Source: an uncultured Treponema sp.
Lineage (GTDB): Bacteria > Spirochaetota > Spirochaetia > Treponematales > Treponemataceae
NCBI GenBank assembly: GCA_946611835.1
Contig: CAMOEE010000117.1
Coordinates: 1-7,945 of the forward strand
Length of the DNA stretch: 7,945 bases
Direction: 5' to 3'
Shown here: piece after piece, positions 1 to 5,620 of the stretch
How the letters are laid out: every line of letters begins with the position of its first letter
Position numbering within the stretch: position 1 is the first letter of the stretch
Made by a program: the position numbers and the translations under genes
The notes under the pieces: generated by a model
Seen by the model: only the letters and a program-made list of their open reading frames with translations
Databases searched by the model: none
What the model was told of the DNA's origin: nothing

Positions 1-5
1 TAAAA

Positions 6-848
6 ATGGATATTCGTTATTCAACAGGAAAAGAGCCGTTCAAAAGAATGACTACAGAGGAAATGAGGGAAGAATTCCTCATTCAGAACATCTTCATCAA
101 AAATGATGTCACGGCAGTTTACAGCCACATCGACCGAATCGTAACTTTGGGCTGTATGCCGGTTGACGAGACTGTTGCCCTCGACAAGAACATCGACGCA
201 ATGAAGGATTTCGGCGTTGACTTCTTCCTGCAGCGACGGGAGCTTGGCATGATTAACATCGGTGGTGACGGTGTTGTTGTTGCTGACGGCAAAACTTACG
301 AAATCAAGCACTACGATGCCCTTTATTTGGGAGCTGGCACAAAATCAGTAACTCTCGCTTCAAAAGATGCAAAAAATCCTGCAAAATTCTACATGAACTC
401 AACACCGGCTCACTGCACATACCCGAGCCGGATCATCACTTACGAGCAGGCTAACCACATCCACATGGGTTCTGCCGCTGAGTCTAACGACCGCACAATC
501 AACCAGTACATTCACCCGTCAGTTCTGGACACATGCCAGCTTTCAATGGGCATGACACACCTTGAAACAGGCTCTGTCTGGAACACAATGCCGGCTCACA
601 CTCATGAGCGCCGCATGGAAGTCTACTTCTACTTCGACTTCCCGGAGGATCAGGTTGTATTCCACTTCATGGGTGAGCCACAGCAGACACGCCACTTGGT
701 AATGCACAACAACGAGGCCGTAATCAACCCAAGCTGGAGCATCCACTCAGGCTGTGGCACTTCAAACTACACCTTCATCTGGAGCATGGGCGGCGAAAAC
801 CGCACCTACACCGACCAGGACTGGATAAGAACTCCAGACCTCAGATAG
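6..848 (+). CDS. kduI: 5-keto-4-deoxyuronate isomerase (4-deoxy-L-threo-5-hexosulose-uronate ketol-isomerase)
   Basis: Cytoplasmic enzyme that isomerises 5-dehydro-4-deoxy-D-glucuronate to 3-deoxy-D-glycero-2,5-hexodiulosonate, a step in catabolism of unsaturated uronates from pectin and related polymers. The 280-residue protein has full family length (E. coli KduI is 278). It opens with the typical N-terminus (MDIRYSTGKEPFKRMTTEEM). It keeps the cupin metal ligands: His198, His200 and Glu205 in the PAHTHERRMEVYFYF stretch, and His247 in SWSIHSGCG. These match the E. coli zinc ligands with a shift of two residues. The C-terminus ends in the expected DQDWIRTPDLR. The ATG lies 5 bases from the window edge, so its ribosome binding site and any upstream partner such as kduD cannot be seen. 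The next gene on this strand is over 600 bases away and unrelated, so kduI is the last gene of its transcript. No T-rich terminator is obvious after the stop. Confidence 0.97.
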   Translation: MDIRYSTGKEPFKRMTTEEMREEFLIQNIFIKNDVTAVYSHIDRIVTLGCMPVDETVALDKNIDAMKDFGVDFFLQRRELGMINIGGDGVVVADGKTYEIKHYDALYLGAGTKSVTLASKDAKNPAKFYMNSTPAHCTYPSRIITYEQANHIHMGSAAESNDRTINQYIHPSVLDTCQLSMGMTHLETGSVWNTMPAHTHERRMEVYFYFDFPEDQVVFHFMGEPQQTRHLVMHNNEAVINPSWSIHSGCGTSNYTFIWSMGGENRTYTDQDWIRTPDLR

Positions 849-885
849 GCAGTTATTTGCGAGCATGGAGCGAGCGAAAGGAAGA

Positions 886-947
886 GAGAATTTTCTGCGA
901 AAATTCTCGTACGAACTCAAAAATCCATGGAGGAATTTTTGAGTTCG
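886..947. repeat. two adjacent hairpins downstream of kduI
   Basis: Two consecutive inverted repeats. The first pairs GAGAATTTT (886-894) perfectly with AAAATTCTC (900-908) around a CTGCG loop. The second pairs 912-926 with 932-947, a 15-bp stem with one bulged T and a 5-base loop. Neither has a T-run, so they do not look like standard terminators. The flanking GAGCGAGCGAAAGG text resembles the GAGCGAACGA text around the internal hairpin of the repeat copy at 6714-6827, so they may be hairpin modules of the same repeat family. They could still act as mRNA 3'-end stabilisers for kduI. Confidence 0.6.
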
Positions 948-965
948 AAGCACTCCGGATTTGCG

Positions 966-1061
966 CTAGGCTATGTAGCCCCGAAGTTGCGAAACGAAGT
1001 GTAGCAATGAGCGTGAGCGAAGGGCGGAACAGCCGACCGCCGCTTGTCGGCGGTAGCGCCC
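966..1061 (+). repeat. dispersed intergenic repeat, copy 1
   Basis: One of three copies of a roughly 95-115 bp element in this window. It starts at CTAGG and runs through GTAGCCCCGAAGTTGC. It then has a 28-base block (1004-1031) identical in all three copies, beginning GCAATGAGCGTGAGCGAAGG. It ends with a hairpin, ACCGCCG (1036-1042) with CGGCGGT (1048-1054), and an outer GGGCG/CGCCC pairing. The hairpin sequence differs between copies but stays paired. The copy sits between kduI and the glycine riboswitch. No convincing ORF or transposase lies inside. Confidence 0.85.
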
Positions 1062-1074
1062 TAAAATTTCTATC

Positions 1075-1108
1075 TAGTCAAAGCCCTTTCTTTCCGATAT
1101 TCTATATA
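1075..1108 (+). promoter_or_regulatory. possible sigma70-type promoter of the riboswitch-alsT transcript
   Basis: TAGTCA (1075-1080) and TATTCT (1098-1103) are 17 bases apart, each matching four of six consensus bases. An alternative -10, TATATA, overlaps at 1103-1108. Either would start transcription around 1110, just before a short helix (GCCTTTG at 1110-1116 with CAAGGGC at 1134-1140, one G-U pair) and the riboswitch aptamer. The matches are weak, and the call rests mainly on position. Confidence 0.35.
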
Positions 1109-1139
1109 AGCCTTTGTTTGCTTGTGGGGCAGGCAAGGG

Positions 1140-1348
1140 CTCTCTGGAGAGTCTTCACGATGGGGTGAGGCGCCGAAGGGTTAAGGCAATGGGGCACAGA
1201 TTAACACTTGATGCGATTAATCTGTGCCCCATGTCAATTTCCCGCACGATGTGCGGAGAAATTGCGATATTATAGTTACAGAATAAAAAATCGCATTCGA
1301 TTTTTTATTCTGTTCCATTGCCGATATCTCAGGCACAAAGGACAGGGC
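1140..1348 (+). promoter_or_regulatory. glycine riboswitch (single aptamer) with enlarged P3 arm
   Basis: Senses glycine and controls the downstream AGCS symporter. The aptamer core is recognisable in order. P1 pairs CTCTG (1142-1146) with CAGGG (1343-1347). Conserved GGAGAG follows. P2 pairs CTTCAC (1153-1158) with GTGAGG (1165-1170). Next come the core GCGCCGAAGG, then P3 as GGCAATGG (1185-1192) with CCATTGCC (1315-1322), and finally GATATCTCAGGC and AAAGGACAGGG. This matches the Vibrio cholerae glycine aptamer in motif order and junction sequence. Only one complete aptamer is present; the usual second tandem aptamer is missing. The P3 arm encloses about 120 extra bases folded into three hairpins, far more than the short variable arm normally found. 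Assignment is by motif, not by covariance-model search. Confidence 0.9.
1189..1313 (+). repeat. three-hairpin insertion inside the riboswitch P3 arm
   Basis: Three strong inverted repeats follow one another inside P3. Hairpin A pairs 1189-1204 with 1217-1232: 16 bp, no mismatch, 12-base loop. Hairpin B pairs 1235-1247 with 1251-1264: 13 bp, one bulged A, 3-base GAT loop. Hairpin C pairs 1278-1293 with 1298-1313: 16 bp, no mismatch, CATT loop. The outermost bases of hairpin A overlap the last two or three bases of the P3 stem. The arms of hairpin A contain CACAGATTA, the same 9-mer that is repeated at 7761-7787. No open reading frame with a ribosome binding site is visible here. Confidence 0.9.
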
Positions 1349-1366
1349 GAAAGAAGTTCCAATCCT

Positions 1367-1380
1367 ACTCTTTGGAGAGT
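1367..1380 (+). promoter_or_regulatory. possible antiterminator or ghost-aptamer hairpin
   Basis: ACTCT (1367-1371) pairs with AGAGT (1376-1380) around a TTGG loop. The same AGAGT is the start of the terminator stem that follows, where it pairs with a second ACTCT at 1406-1410. The two structures are therefore mutually exclusive, as expected for a transcriptional switch. The TTTGGAGAG text also resembles the start of a glycine aptamer, so it may be the remnant (ghost) of a lost second aptamer. Confidence 0.5.
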
Positions 1381-1422
1381 TTGTTTCGATTTTTTTTCGG
1401 GGCAAACTCTATTTTCTTTTTA
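1376..1422 (+). terminator. intrinsic terminator of the glycine riboswitch
   Basis: AGAGTTTGTTTC (1376-1387) pairs with GGGGCAAACTCT (1399-1410), a 12-bp stem with three consecutive G-U pairs at its top. It is followed by ATTTTCTTTTT. It lies between the aptamer and the symporter start, the expected position for a riboswitch expression platform. Glycine riboswitches usually turn genes on, so glycine binding would be expected to favour readthrough. That direction is inferred, not seen. Confidence 0.7.
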
Positions 1423-1463
1423 AACTGTCATTGTCGCAAATGGCAGTAAATGGGGATTTAAAA

Positions 1464-2885
1464 ATGTTTGACAAAATCCTTAACTCAATCGACGATGTGG
1501 TTTGGGGAATTCCGACCATCGTCCTCATTCTTGCAACCGGCCTTGTTCTTACGATTCGGGCAAGAGGCTTGCAGTTCACAAAACTTGGACGAGCATTCCG
1601 CTCAATTTTCAAAGAAAATGAAGGTCGCGGAGAGCTTTCGGGATTTTCTGCTCTTTGTACGGCACTTTCTGCAACAATCGGAACTGGAAACATTGTCGGT
1701 GTCGCGACGGCTATCGCCGCAGGAGGCCCCGGAGCACTTTTCTGGATGTGGGTTGCCGCAATTCTCGGAACGGCCACAAAATTCTCTGAATGTATGCTTG
1801 CAATCAAATATCGCGAGGTAAAAGAAGACGGTCATGTTCTTGGAGGTCCTTTCTACACAATCGAAAAGGGAATGGGAGCTAAATGGAAGTGGCTTGCAAT
1901 TCTCTTCGCAATTTTCGGAGTTCTCGCAGGTCTTCTCGGAATTGGTACAATGACCCAAATCAACGGAATCACTTCTGCCGTAAACATGGCATTTGACCCG
2001 AACAATACGAACATCGCTTTCACAATCGGTGAAAACTCATACACCTGGGCAACAGTCATCGGCGGAATCATCGTCACAGTCTGTGCTGCTCTTGTAATCC
2101 TGGGTGGTCTCAAACGAATCTCAAAAGTCGCAGAAAAAGTCGTTCCGGCAATGGCAATCATCTATGTCTTTTTGGGACTTTCAGTTTTGATTATGAATGC
2201 CACTCATATCCCTGCAGCCTTCGCCCTCATCTTCAAATCAGCATCCGGCTTCAAGGCAGTAGCGGGAGGAGCTGTAGGCTGGACTGTCAAGCAGATTACC
2301 GAATCAATGCAGAAAGGTATCGCGCGAGGAATTTTCTCAAACGAGGCCGGCTTGGGTTCTGCTCCAATCGCTGCGGCTCCAGTTCAGACAAACGAGCCTG
2401 TTGAGCAGGGCCTGGTCAATATGACGGGAACAGTAATTGACACCCTGATTGTCTGTACAATGACAGGTCTTGCAATCGTAATCGCCCTCTGTAACCCCTC
2501 TTTCAATGCGGAAGGTCTCAAAGGCGTTCAGCTTACAGCGGCAGCCCTTTCATTCGACCTTGGCGGCGACGGCGTTTCAGTTCAGTTCCTGCTTATGCTC
2601 TGTCTGGCCTTCTTTGCCTTCACGACGATTTTGGGCTGGGATTATTACTCAGAAAAGTGCCTGGAATACATCACAAATGGCCGCATGAAACTGGTCTTCA
2701 TCTACCGCTTGATTTACATCGCCGCAATCGCAATCGGCCCCTACTTCACAGTTAACGCTGTATTCACCATCGCTGACATCACCAACGGGCTTATGGCAAT
2801 CCCTAACTGTGTCTCACTGATTGTTTTGAGCGGAGTCGTGGCAGAGGAAACAAAAAAATACTTTGCGAAATATCCGACTTTGTAA
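1464..2885 (+). CDS. alsT: sodium:alanine/glycine symporter, AGCS family
   Basis: Inner-membrane secondary transporter that takes up alanine or glycine with a cation, usually sodium. The 473-residue protein is mostly hydrophobic, with about ten to eleven membrane segments. It shows the AGCS signature stretches: VVWGIPTIVLILATG near the N-terminus, ATIGTGNIVGVATAIAAGGPGA around residues 70-91 (substrate/sodium region), GGPFYTIEKGMG (127-138) and GIARGIFSNEAGLGSAP (285-301). The ATG at 1464 is preferred: it follows a purine-rich GGGGA with 8 bases spacing, and the protein then begins as family members do. In-frame TTG (1431) and ATG (1440) lie closer to the riboswitch terminator and lack a good ribosome binding site. 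The glycine riboswitch directly upstream supports glycine as a substrate or co-regulated metabolite. Transcribed alone, between the riboswitch terminator and a strong terminator at 2920. The gene symbol is a family label. Confidence 0.95.
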   Translation: MFDKILNSIDDVVWGIPTIVLILATGLVLTIRARGLQFTKLGRAFRSIFKENEGRGELSGFSALCTALSATIGTGNIVGVATAIAAGGPGALFWMWVAAILGTATKFSECMLAIKYREVKEDGHVLGGPFYTIEKGMGAKWKWLAILFAIFGVLAGLLGIGTMTQINGITSAVNMAFDPNNTNIAFTIGENSYTWATVIGGIIVTVCAALVILGGLKRISKVAEKVVPAMAIIYVFLGLSVLIMNATHIPAAFALIFKSASGFKAVAGGAVGWTVKQITESMQKGIARGIFSNEAGLGSAPIAAAPVQTNEPVEQGLVNMTGTVIDTLIVCTMTGLAIVIALCNPSFNAEGLKGVQLTAAALSFDLGGDGVSVQFLLMLCLAFFAFTTILGWDYYSEKCLEYITNGRMKLVFIYRLIYIAAIAIGPYFTVNAVFTIADITNGLMAIPNCVSLIVLSGVVAEETKKYFAKYPTL

Positions 2886-2889
2886 TTAG

Positions 2890-2918
2890 TGCATAATTCA
2901 TAGTGCAGAATGCAGAAT
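2890..2918. repeat. short TGCA(T/G)AAT repeats after alsT
   Basis: TGCATAAT at 2890 and TGCAGAAT at 2904 and 2911 form a small, irregular direct-repeat cluster between the stop codon and the terminator. This may be simple slippage or a fragment of a dispersed repeat; no function is evident. Confidence 0.4.
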
Positions 2919-2919
2919 T

Positions 2920-2955
2920 AACACCGGGTGAGTTGCTTCCCCGGTGTTTTTTTTG
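2920..2955 (+). terminator. intrinsic terminator of alsT
   Basis: AACACCGGG (2920-2928) pairs perfectly with CCCGGTGTT (2940-2948), 9 bp with an 11-base loop. The run of T continues through 2954. It lies 35 bases after the symporter stop. A textbook rho-independent terminator. Confidence 0.93.
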
Positions 2956-2960
2956 TTAAT

Positions 2961-3055
2961 GGGGGCTACCTGCCTTACGGCAGGTCGGGTGTTCCGCCCT
3001 TCGCTCACGCTCATTGCTACACTTCGTTTCGCAACTTCGGGGCTACATACCCTAG
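2961..3055 (-). repeat. dispersed intergenic repeat, copy 2 (inverted)
   Basis: Read on the minus strand it matches copy 1 closely from CTAGG through the shared 28-base block. It ends in a different hairpin tip: ACCTGCC paired with GGCAGGT (7 bp, plus-strand 2968-2974 with 2979-2985) around a 4-base loop. It fills the gap between the alsT terminator and the 3' end of the outer-membrane protein gene, so it abuts genes without interrupting either. Confidence 0.88.
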
Positions 3056-3064
3056 CCCATGGAA

Positions 3065-3808
3065 CTATTTGATTGTGTATCGATAACCTGCAGAGAACAA
3101 AAATACTGTGCGTCGTGCGACATCATCACCATCAATTTTGAGTTTATTGAAATCGTATAAATATCTGAGGTTAAGCATGAGTGCTGAAGATTTTGAAAAA
3201 TTGAAAACAAAATCAGCTCCAAAGAGAGTTCCTATAATGCAACCATTATCGATATTCGAGTTTGTTGAAGTGGATTTTGATGCTGAGAGTCCATTATTTT
3301 TATTTGTGGCTTTAAAATCCATATCTTGGGTGCATTTAGTAATTGGAATAGAAAGATAAAAACCTGCTTGCGGAATAAACTCAAAGAAACCGCCTTTATT
3401 TATGGTACGAGTAAAAATTATAGGAAGTTCCAAAGTTGTATATGAAAGTTTATCAGAAAAATTAGCAGTTATTCCCGAGCTTTTGGAGTCACAAGAAATT
3501 TTTGTTCCGTTATTGAACAGAAAGCCCATTTCAAATTGAAGACCAAATGTTGAAGATGGAAAATTATAATTTAAAAAGATGCTGAATCCACTAGTTAAAA
3601 TAGAATCGTTTGATATAGAACAAGATGTTGATTGTTTTGTAATACTTGATATTTCATCTGCAATTAGATTTCCAAGTTTTGTTTCTAGATTTTCATCAAG
3701 TTTTAGAATGCTAGGCCCCAGCGATCCACGAACTCCAAAAGCAACTTCTGCAATCGCATTTGAAGCAATCATAAGTCCAAGTAAAGCAGTTGCGATAATT
3801 TTTTTCAT
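3065..3808 (-). CDS. predicted outer-membrane beta-barrel protein, function unknown
   Basis: Likely an exported outer-membrane protein of 247 residues. Residues 1-20 form a clear signal peptide: MKK, a hydrophobic core ATALLGLMIA, and a SNAIA-EVAFG cleavage site. The mature part has alternating-hydrophobicity strands such as FGLQFEMGFLFNNG, GGFFEFIPQAGFYLSI, LFGADFVFNF and LMLNLRYLYDF. It ends in a strand rich in aromatics (FLFSAGYRYTIK), typical of small barrels of the PorT-like/OMP_b-brl type. I chose the ATG at 3808 because AGAGGA stands 6 bases before it and the signal peptide starts there. The frame stays open to 3904, but that start has no ribosome binding site and would bury the signal. 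Low-complexity Ser/Asn/Lys loops and AT-rich codons differ from the neighbouring metabolic genes. The specific function is not recognisable; a ligand-binding or porin role is possible. Confidence 0.8.
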   Translation of the reverse strand: MKKIIATALLGLMIASNAIAEVAFGVRGSLGPSILKLDENLETKLGNLIADEISSITKQSTSCSISNDSILTSGFSIFLNYNFPSSTFGLQFEMGFLFNNGTKISCDSKSSGITANFSDKLSYTTLELPIIFTRTINKGGFFEFIPQAGFYLSIPITKCTQDMDFKATNKNNGLSASKSTSTNSNIDNGCIIGTLFGADFVFNFSKSSALMLNLRYLYDFNKLKIDGDDVARRTVFLFSAGYRYTIK

Positions 3809-3853
3809 TTTAAATCCTCTTGTTTTTTTGTAATAACTACTCTTATAGTATTT

Positions 3854-3882
3854 ATTGTACTGTTTGGCGATGACTATGCTAA
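3854..3882 (-). promoter_or_regulatory. possible promoter of the beta-barrel gene
   Basis: On the minus strand, TTAGCA (plus 3877-3882) and TACAAT (plus 3854-3859) are 17 bases apart. The -10 box matches five of six consensus bases, the -35 four of six. It lies about 45 bases upstream of the chosen start codon, within the 146-base divergent region shared with the toxin gene. Confidence 0.45.
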
Positions 3883-3919
3883 CTTGAATTGATGCAGTTT
3901 TCAAGTATTAGAGAAAAAA

Positions 3920-3948
3920 TTGACATACTGAACAATATATTGTACATT
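3920..3948 (+). promoter_or_regulatory. promoter of the toxin-antitoxin operon with palindromic operator candidate
   Basis: A perfect -35 TTGACA (3920-3925), a 17-base spacer and TACATT (3943-3948, four of six). The predicted start of transcription falls at about 3955, which is the A of the toxin ATG, so the mRNA may have almost no leader. The spacer holds a perfect 12-base palindrome, ACAATATATTGT (3932-3943), well placed to be the operator bound by the antitoxin. Confidence 0.7.
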
Positions 3949-3954
3949 TAAATT

Positions 3955-4308
3955 ATGCAAAGAGAACAGCCTTTGACAACCGCATTTTTTCAAACCGAAC
4001 AGGGAAATCAACCTTGTAGAGACTTTATACTTGGTCTTTCGAGGGACGATAAACGAGAAGTTGGTGCGAAAATATTCGAGGTTCAAAAAGGTTTTCCTCT
4101 TGGACTCCCGCTTGTCAGAAAAATGGAAACTGACTTGTGGGAAATCAGAGTGAATATAACAGACGGAATTTGCAGAATCTTTTTTACAATTGCAGAAAAT
4201 ATAATGATTTTACTGCATGGATTTGTAAAAAAATCTCAAAAAACCCCACAGAATGAACTTGAAACCGCAAAGAACAGGCTAAGGCTGTTCAAGGAAATGA
4301 ACAAATGA
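3955..4308 (+). CDS. HigB/Gp49-type toxin (RelE superfamily mRNA interferase)
   Basis: Probable toxin of a type II toxin-antitoxin pair, expected to cut mRNA at the ribosome. The 117-residue protein shows the phage-derived Gp49-like/HigB pattern: CRDFILGLSRDDKREVGAKI (21-40), PLVRKMETDLWEIRV (52-66), RIFFTIAENIMILLHGFVKKSQKTP (74-98) and a closing helix ELETAKNRLRLF. The LWEIRV, LLHGF and KKSQKTP stretches are the family's most recognisable parts. The antitoxin gene starts inside its stop codon (ATGA overlap at 4305-4308), so the two are translationally coupled, toxin first, the usual order for HigBA. No clear Shine-Dalgarno sequence precedes the ATG, consistent with a leaderless transcript from the promoter at 3920-3948. 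Toxin activity is inferred from family membership only. Confidence 0.88.
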   Translation: MQREQPLTTAFFQTEQGNQPCRDFILGLSRDDKREVGAKIFEVQKGFPLGLPLVRKMETDLWEIRVNITDGICRIFFTIAENIMILLHGFVKKSQKTPQNELETAKNRLRLFKEMNK

Positions 4309-4577
4309 AAGGAATAGGACAGAATTTTGATGATTTTATGATTGAACAGGGGCTTTATGAGGAAGCACAGGAAATTGCTACAAAACGCCTTATTGTTCTT
4401 CAACTCGAAGAGGAAATGAAAAAGCAGAACATCTCAAAATCTGCAATGGCAAAAAAAATGCATACCTCTCGAAGTGCTGTTGATAATGTCCTCAACTTTG
4501 CACACAACACCTCTATCGGTATTCTCGAAAGGTTTGCCGCTGTTCTTGGGAAAAAGGTGCAGATTGCATTGGTATAA
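4305..4577 (+). CDS. Xre/HigA-type antitoxin with helix-turn-helix
   Basis: Probable antitoxin and autorepressor of the preceding toxin, 90 residues. The N-terminal part is acidic (NFDDFMIEQGLYEEAQEIA, 7-25), and a charged helix (LQLEEEMKKQN) follows. The helix-turn-helix lies near residues 43-66, with ISKSAMAKKMHTSRSAVDNVLN fitting the Xre pattern of a Ser/Ala turn and a Thr-Ser-Arg-Ser recognition helix. The C-terminal ILERFAAVLGKKVQIAL is typical of antitoxins paired with Gp49-like toxins. It overlaps the toxin stop by 4 bases. The 12-base palindrome in the operon promoter is its likely binding site (inferred). Confidence 0.9.
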   Translation: MKGIGQNFDDFMIEQGLYEEAQEIATKRLIVLQLEEEMKKQNISKSAMAKKMHTSRSAVDNVLNFAHNTSIGILERFAAVLGKKVQIALV

Positions 4578-4588
4578 ATTACCAATGC
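4566..4588. repeat. hairpin spanning the antitoxin stop codon
   Basis: GCATTGGTA (4566-4574) pairs perfectly with TACCAATGC (4580-4588) around TAAAT. The antitoxin stop codon TAA (4575-4577) is in the loop. The antitoxin and thiE converge here, 37 bases apart, so it may end transcription from both sides. There is no strong T-run on either strand, so it is a poor classical terminator. Confidence 0.5.
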
Positions 4589-4614
4589 TAATCTACTTTC
4601 TTCTATATTAATCT

Positions 4615-5304
4615 CTATTTTCTCCAGGCATCGGCGAGTTTTTTTGCTTCCTCGTAGGGATTTTCTGCCCCGGCGACCGCTGAGACTACGAAAAATCCTG
4701 TGACCCCAGTTGCCTTTAACGGGGCTATATCCTTGAGTTTTACGCCGCCGCCTACTACGACTGGAATGGGGCTTTTCTTTCCAAGCTCGGTCAGTTCCTC
4801 AAAAGTTTTCGTAATCACATGACCTGTTTCGTCCATGCCGCAGTCAGGTTTGGTCGCTGTCTCGTGAACGGGACCTGCTCCGAAATAGTCGATTTCTGAA
4901 ATGTCGGCATTCTGAACATAGGAAATCAAGTCCTTTGTTGGGGCAGAAAGGCCGATGATGGCATCCTTTCCCAAAAATTTGCGGCAGATTGAGACGGGAA
5001 TGTCGCTTTGACCGACATGAAGGCCGTCAACTTTGATTCCCATTTCTCTGGCTGCAAGGGCAATATCAAGCCTGTCATCAACAAGAAGGGCGACAGAATC
5101 AGATTTCCCAAGCTTTGCGATTTCTTCCGCTGATTTTTTGCAATCTTCAATCATTTCAAGTGCGCTTGCCGTTTTTGAGCGGATCTGAACGCAAGTGAAA
5201 CCGGCCCTGACTGCATCGCCAACGATTTGTGAAACCGGGCGGCCATTTGTATTCTCTCTTCCGATGACCAGATATGCACTGACATCAACTTTCATTTTCA
5301 TCAT
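4615..5304 (-). CDS. thiE: thiamin-phosphate synthase
   Basis: Joins HMP pyrophosphate and hydroxyethylthiazole phosphate to thiamin phosphate in the cytoplasm. The 229-residue TIM barrel shows VQIRSK (39-44), LLVDDRLDIA (73-82), DGLHVGQSD (93-101), IIGLSAPT (116-123), DYFGAGPVHETATK (139-152), VVVGGG (182-187) and FFVVSA (204-209). These correspond to the pyrophosphate- and substrate-binding loops of ThiE. It is the last gene of the TPP-riboswitch operon. Its predecessor stops with tandem TAA TAG, and that second stop overlaps the AGGAG ribosome binding site. Three in-frame ATGs lie close together (5304, 5301, 5295). AGGAG is only 2 bases from the first and 5 from the second, so 5301 is an equally plausible start. 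The IRSK motif carries Ser where many ThiE have Glu, a mild variation. Confidence 0.96.
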   Translation of the reverse strand: MMKMKVDVSAYLVIGRENTNGRPVSQIVGDAVRAGFTCVQIRSKTASALEMIEDCKKSAEEIAKLGKSDSVALLVDDRLDIALAAREMGIKVDGLHVGQSDIPVSICRKFLGKDAIIGLSAPTKDLISYVQNADISEIDYFGAGPVHETATKPDCGMDETGHVITKTFEELTELGKKSPIPVVVGGGVKLKDIAPLKATGVTGFFVVSAVAGAENPYEEAKKLADAWRK

Positions 5305-5312
5305 GGCTCCTA

Positions 5313-5609
5313 TTATTTTATGTGTTCTTCCAGACGGTCAAGTTTTTTGTTCATGGTGTCCGTAAAACCCGGGCGGATGTCCATTTTTAAGATTACTTCG
5401 GTTCGGATTCCTTTTTCGGCCAGGACGAAAGTCGCTTTTTTTACGACATCCATAACCTTGTCGTATTCACCTTCGATTTCGGTGAACATGGAAGATGTTT
5501 TGTTGGGTAATCCTGATTCTCGTATGACTTTTACGACCTCGGCCACATATTCAGAAAGTTCATCGCCAACTCCAAAGGGAGCAATGGCCACGGCAATCAA
5601 TGTATTCAT
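5313..5609 (-). CDS. MTH1187/YqgV-family thiamin-binding protein
   Basis: A 98-residue member of the MTH1187 (DUF77, Thiamine_BP) family. Family markers are the N-terminal IAVAIAPFGVGDELSEYVAEVVKVIRESGL, the MFTEIEGEYDKVMDVVKKA middle and the C-terminal IRTEVILKMDIRPGFTDTMNKKLDRLEEHI. Family members are small ferredoxin-like-fold proteins reported to bind thiamin or related pyrimidines; the physiological role is poorly defined. AGGAG stands 8 bases before the ATG. It sits 11 bases after thiM and 8 bases before thiE, so it is co-translated with both and under the same TPP riboswitch. That context supports a thiamin-related role such as carrying or buffering a pathway intermediate (inferred). 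Confidence 0.9.
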   Translation of the reverse strand: MNTLIAVAIAPFGVGDELSEYVAEVVKVIRESGLPNKTSSMFTEIEGEYDKVMDVVKKATFVLAEKGIRTEVILKMDIRPGFTDTMNKKLDRLEEHIK

Positions 5610-5620
5610 TTTTCTGACTC

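Noticed and set aside
857..1168. 103-codon open frame on the plus strand after kduI
   Set aside because: It runs through two hairpins, repeat copy 1 and the riboswitch start, has no ribosome binding site and no family resemblance.
1351..1410. Second tandem glycine aptamer
   Set aside because: Only a TTTGGAGAG start is seen. The GCGCCGAAGG, CTCAGG and GGACAG core elements do not recur, so at most it is a remnant.
1208..1423. 71-codon open frame inside the riboswitch region
   Set aside because: It lies entirely within the aptamer arm and terminator. The hairpins and conserved aptamer motifs explain the sequence better.
1431..1463. Upstream TTG (1431) or ATG (1440) start for alsT
   Set aside because: Neither has a suitably spaced ribosome binding site, and family members begin near the residue encoded at 1464.
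3809..3904. N-terminal extension of the beta-barrel protein to 3904
   Set aside because: It would place 32 residues before a clear signal peptide, and the ATG at 3808 has a good AGAGGA site.
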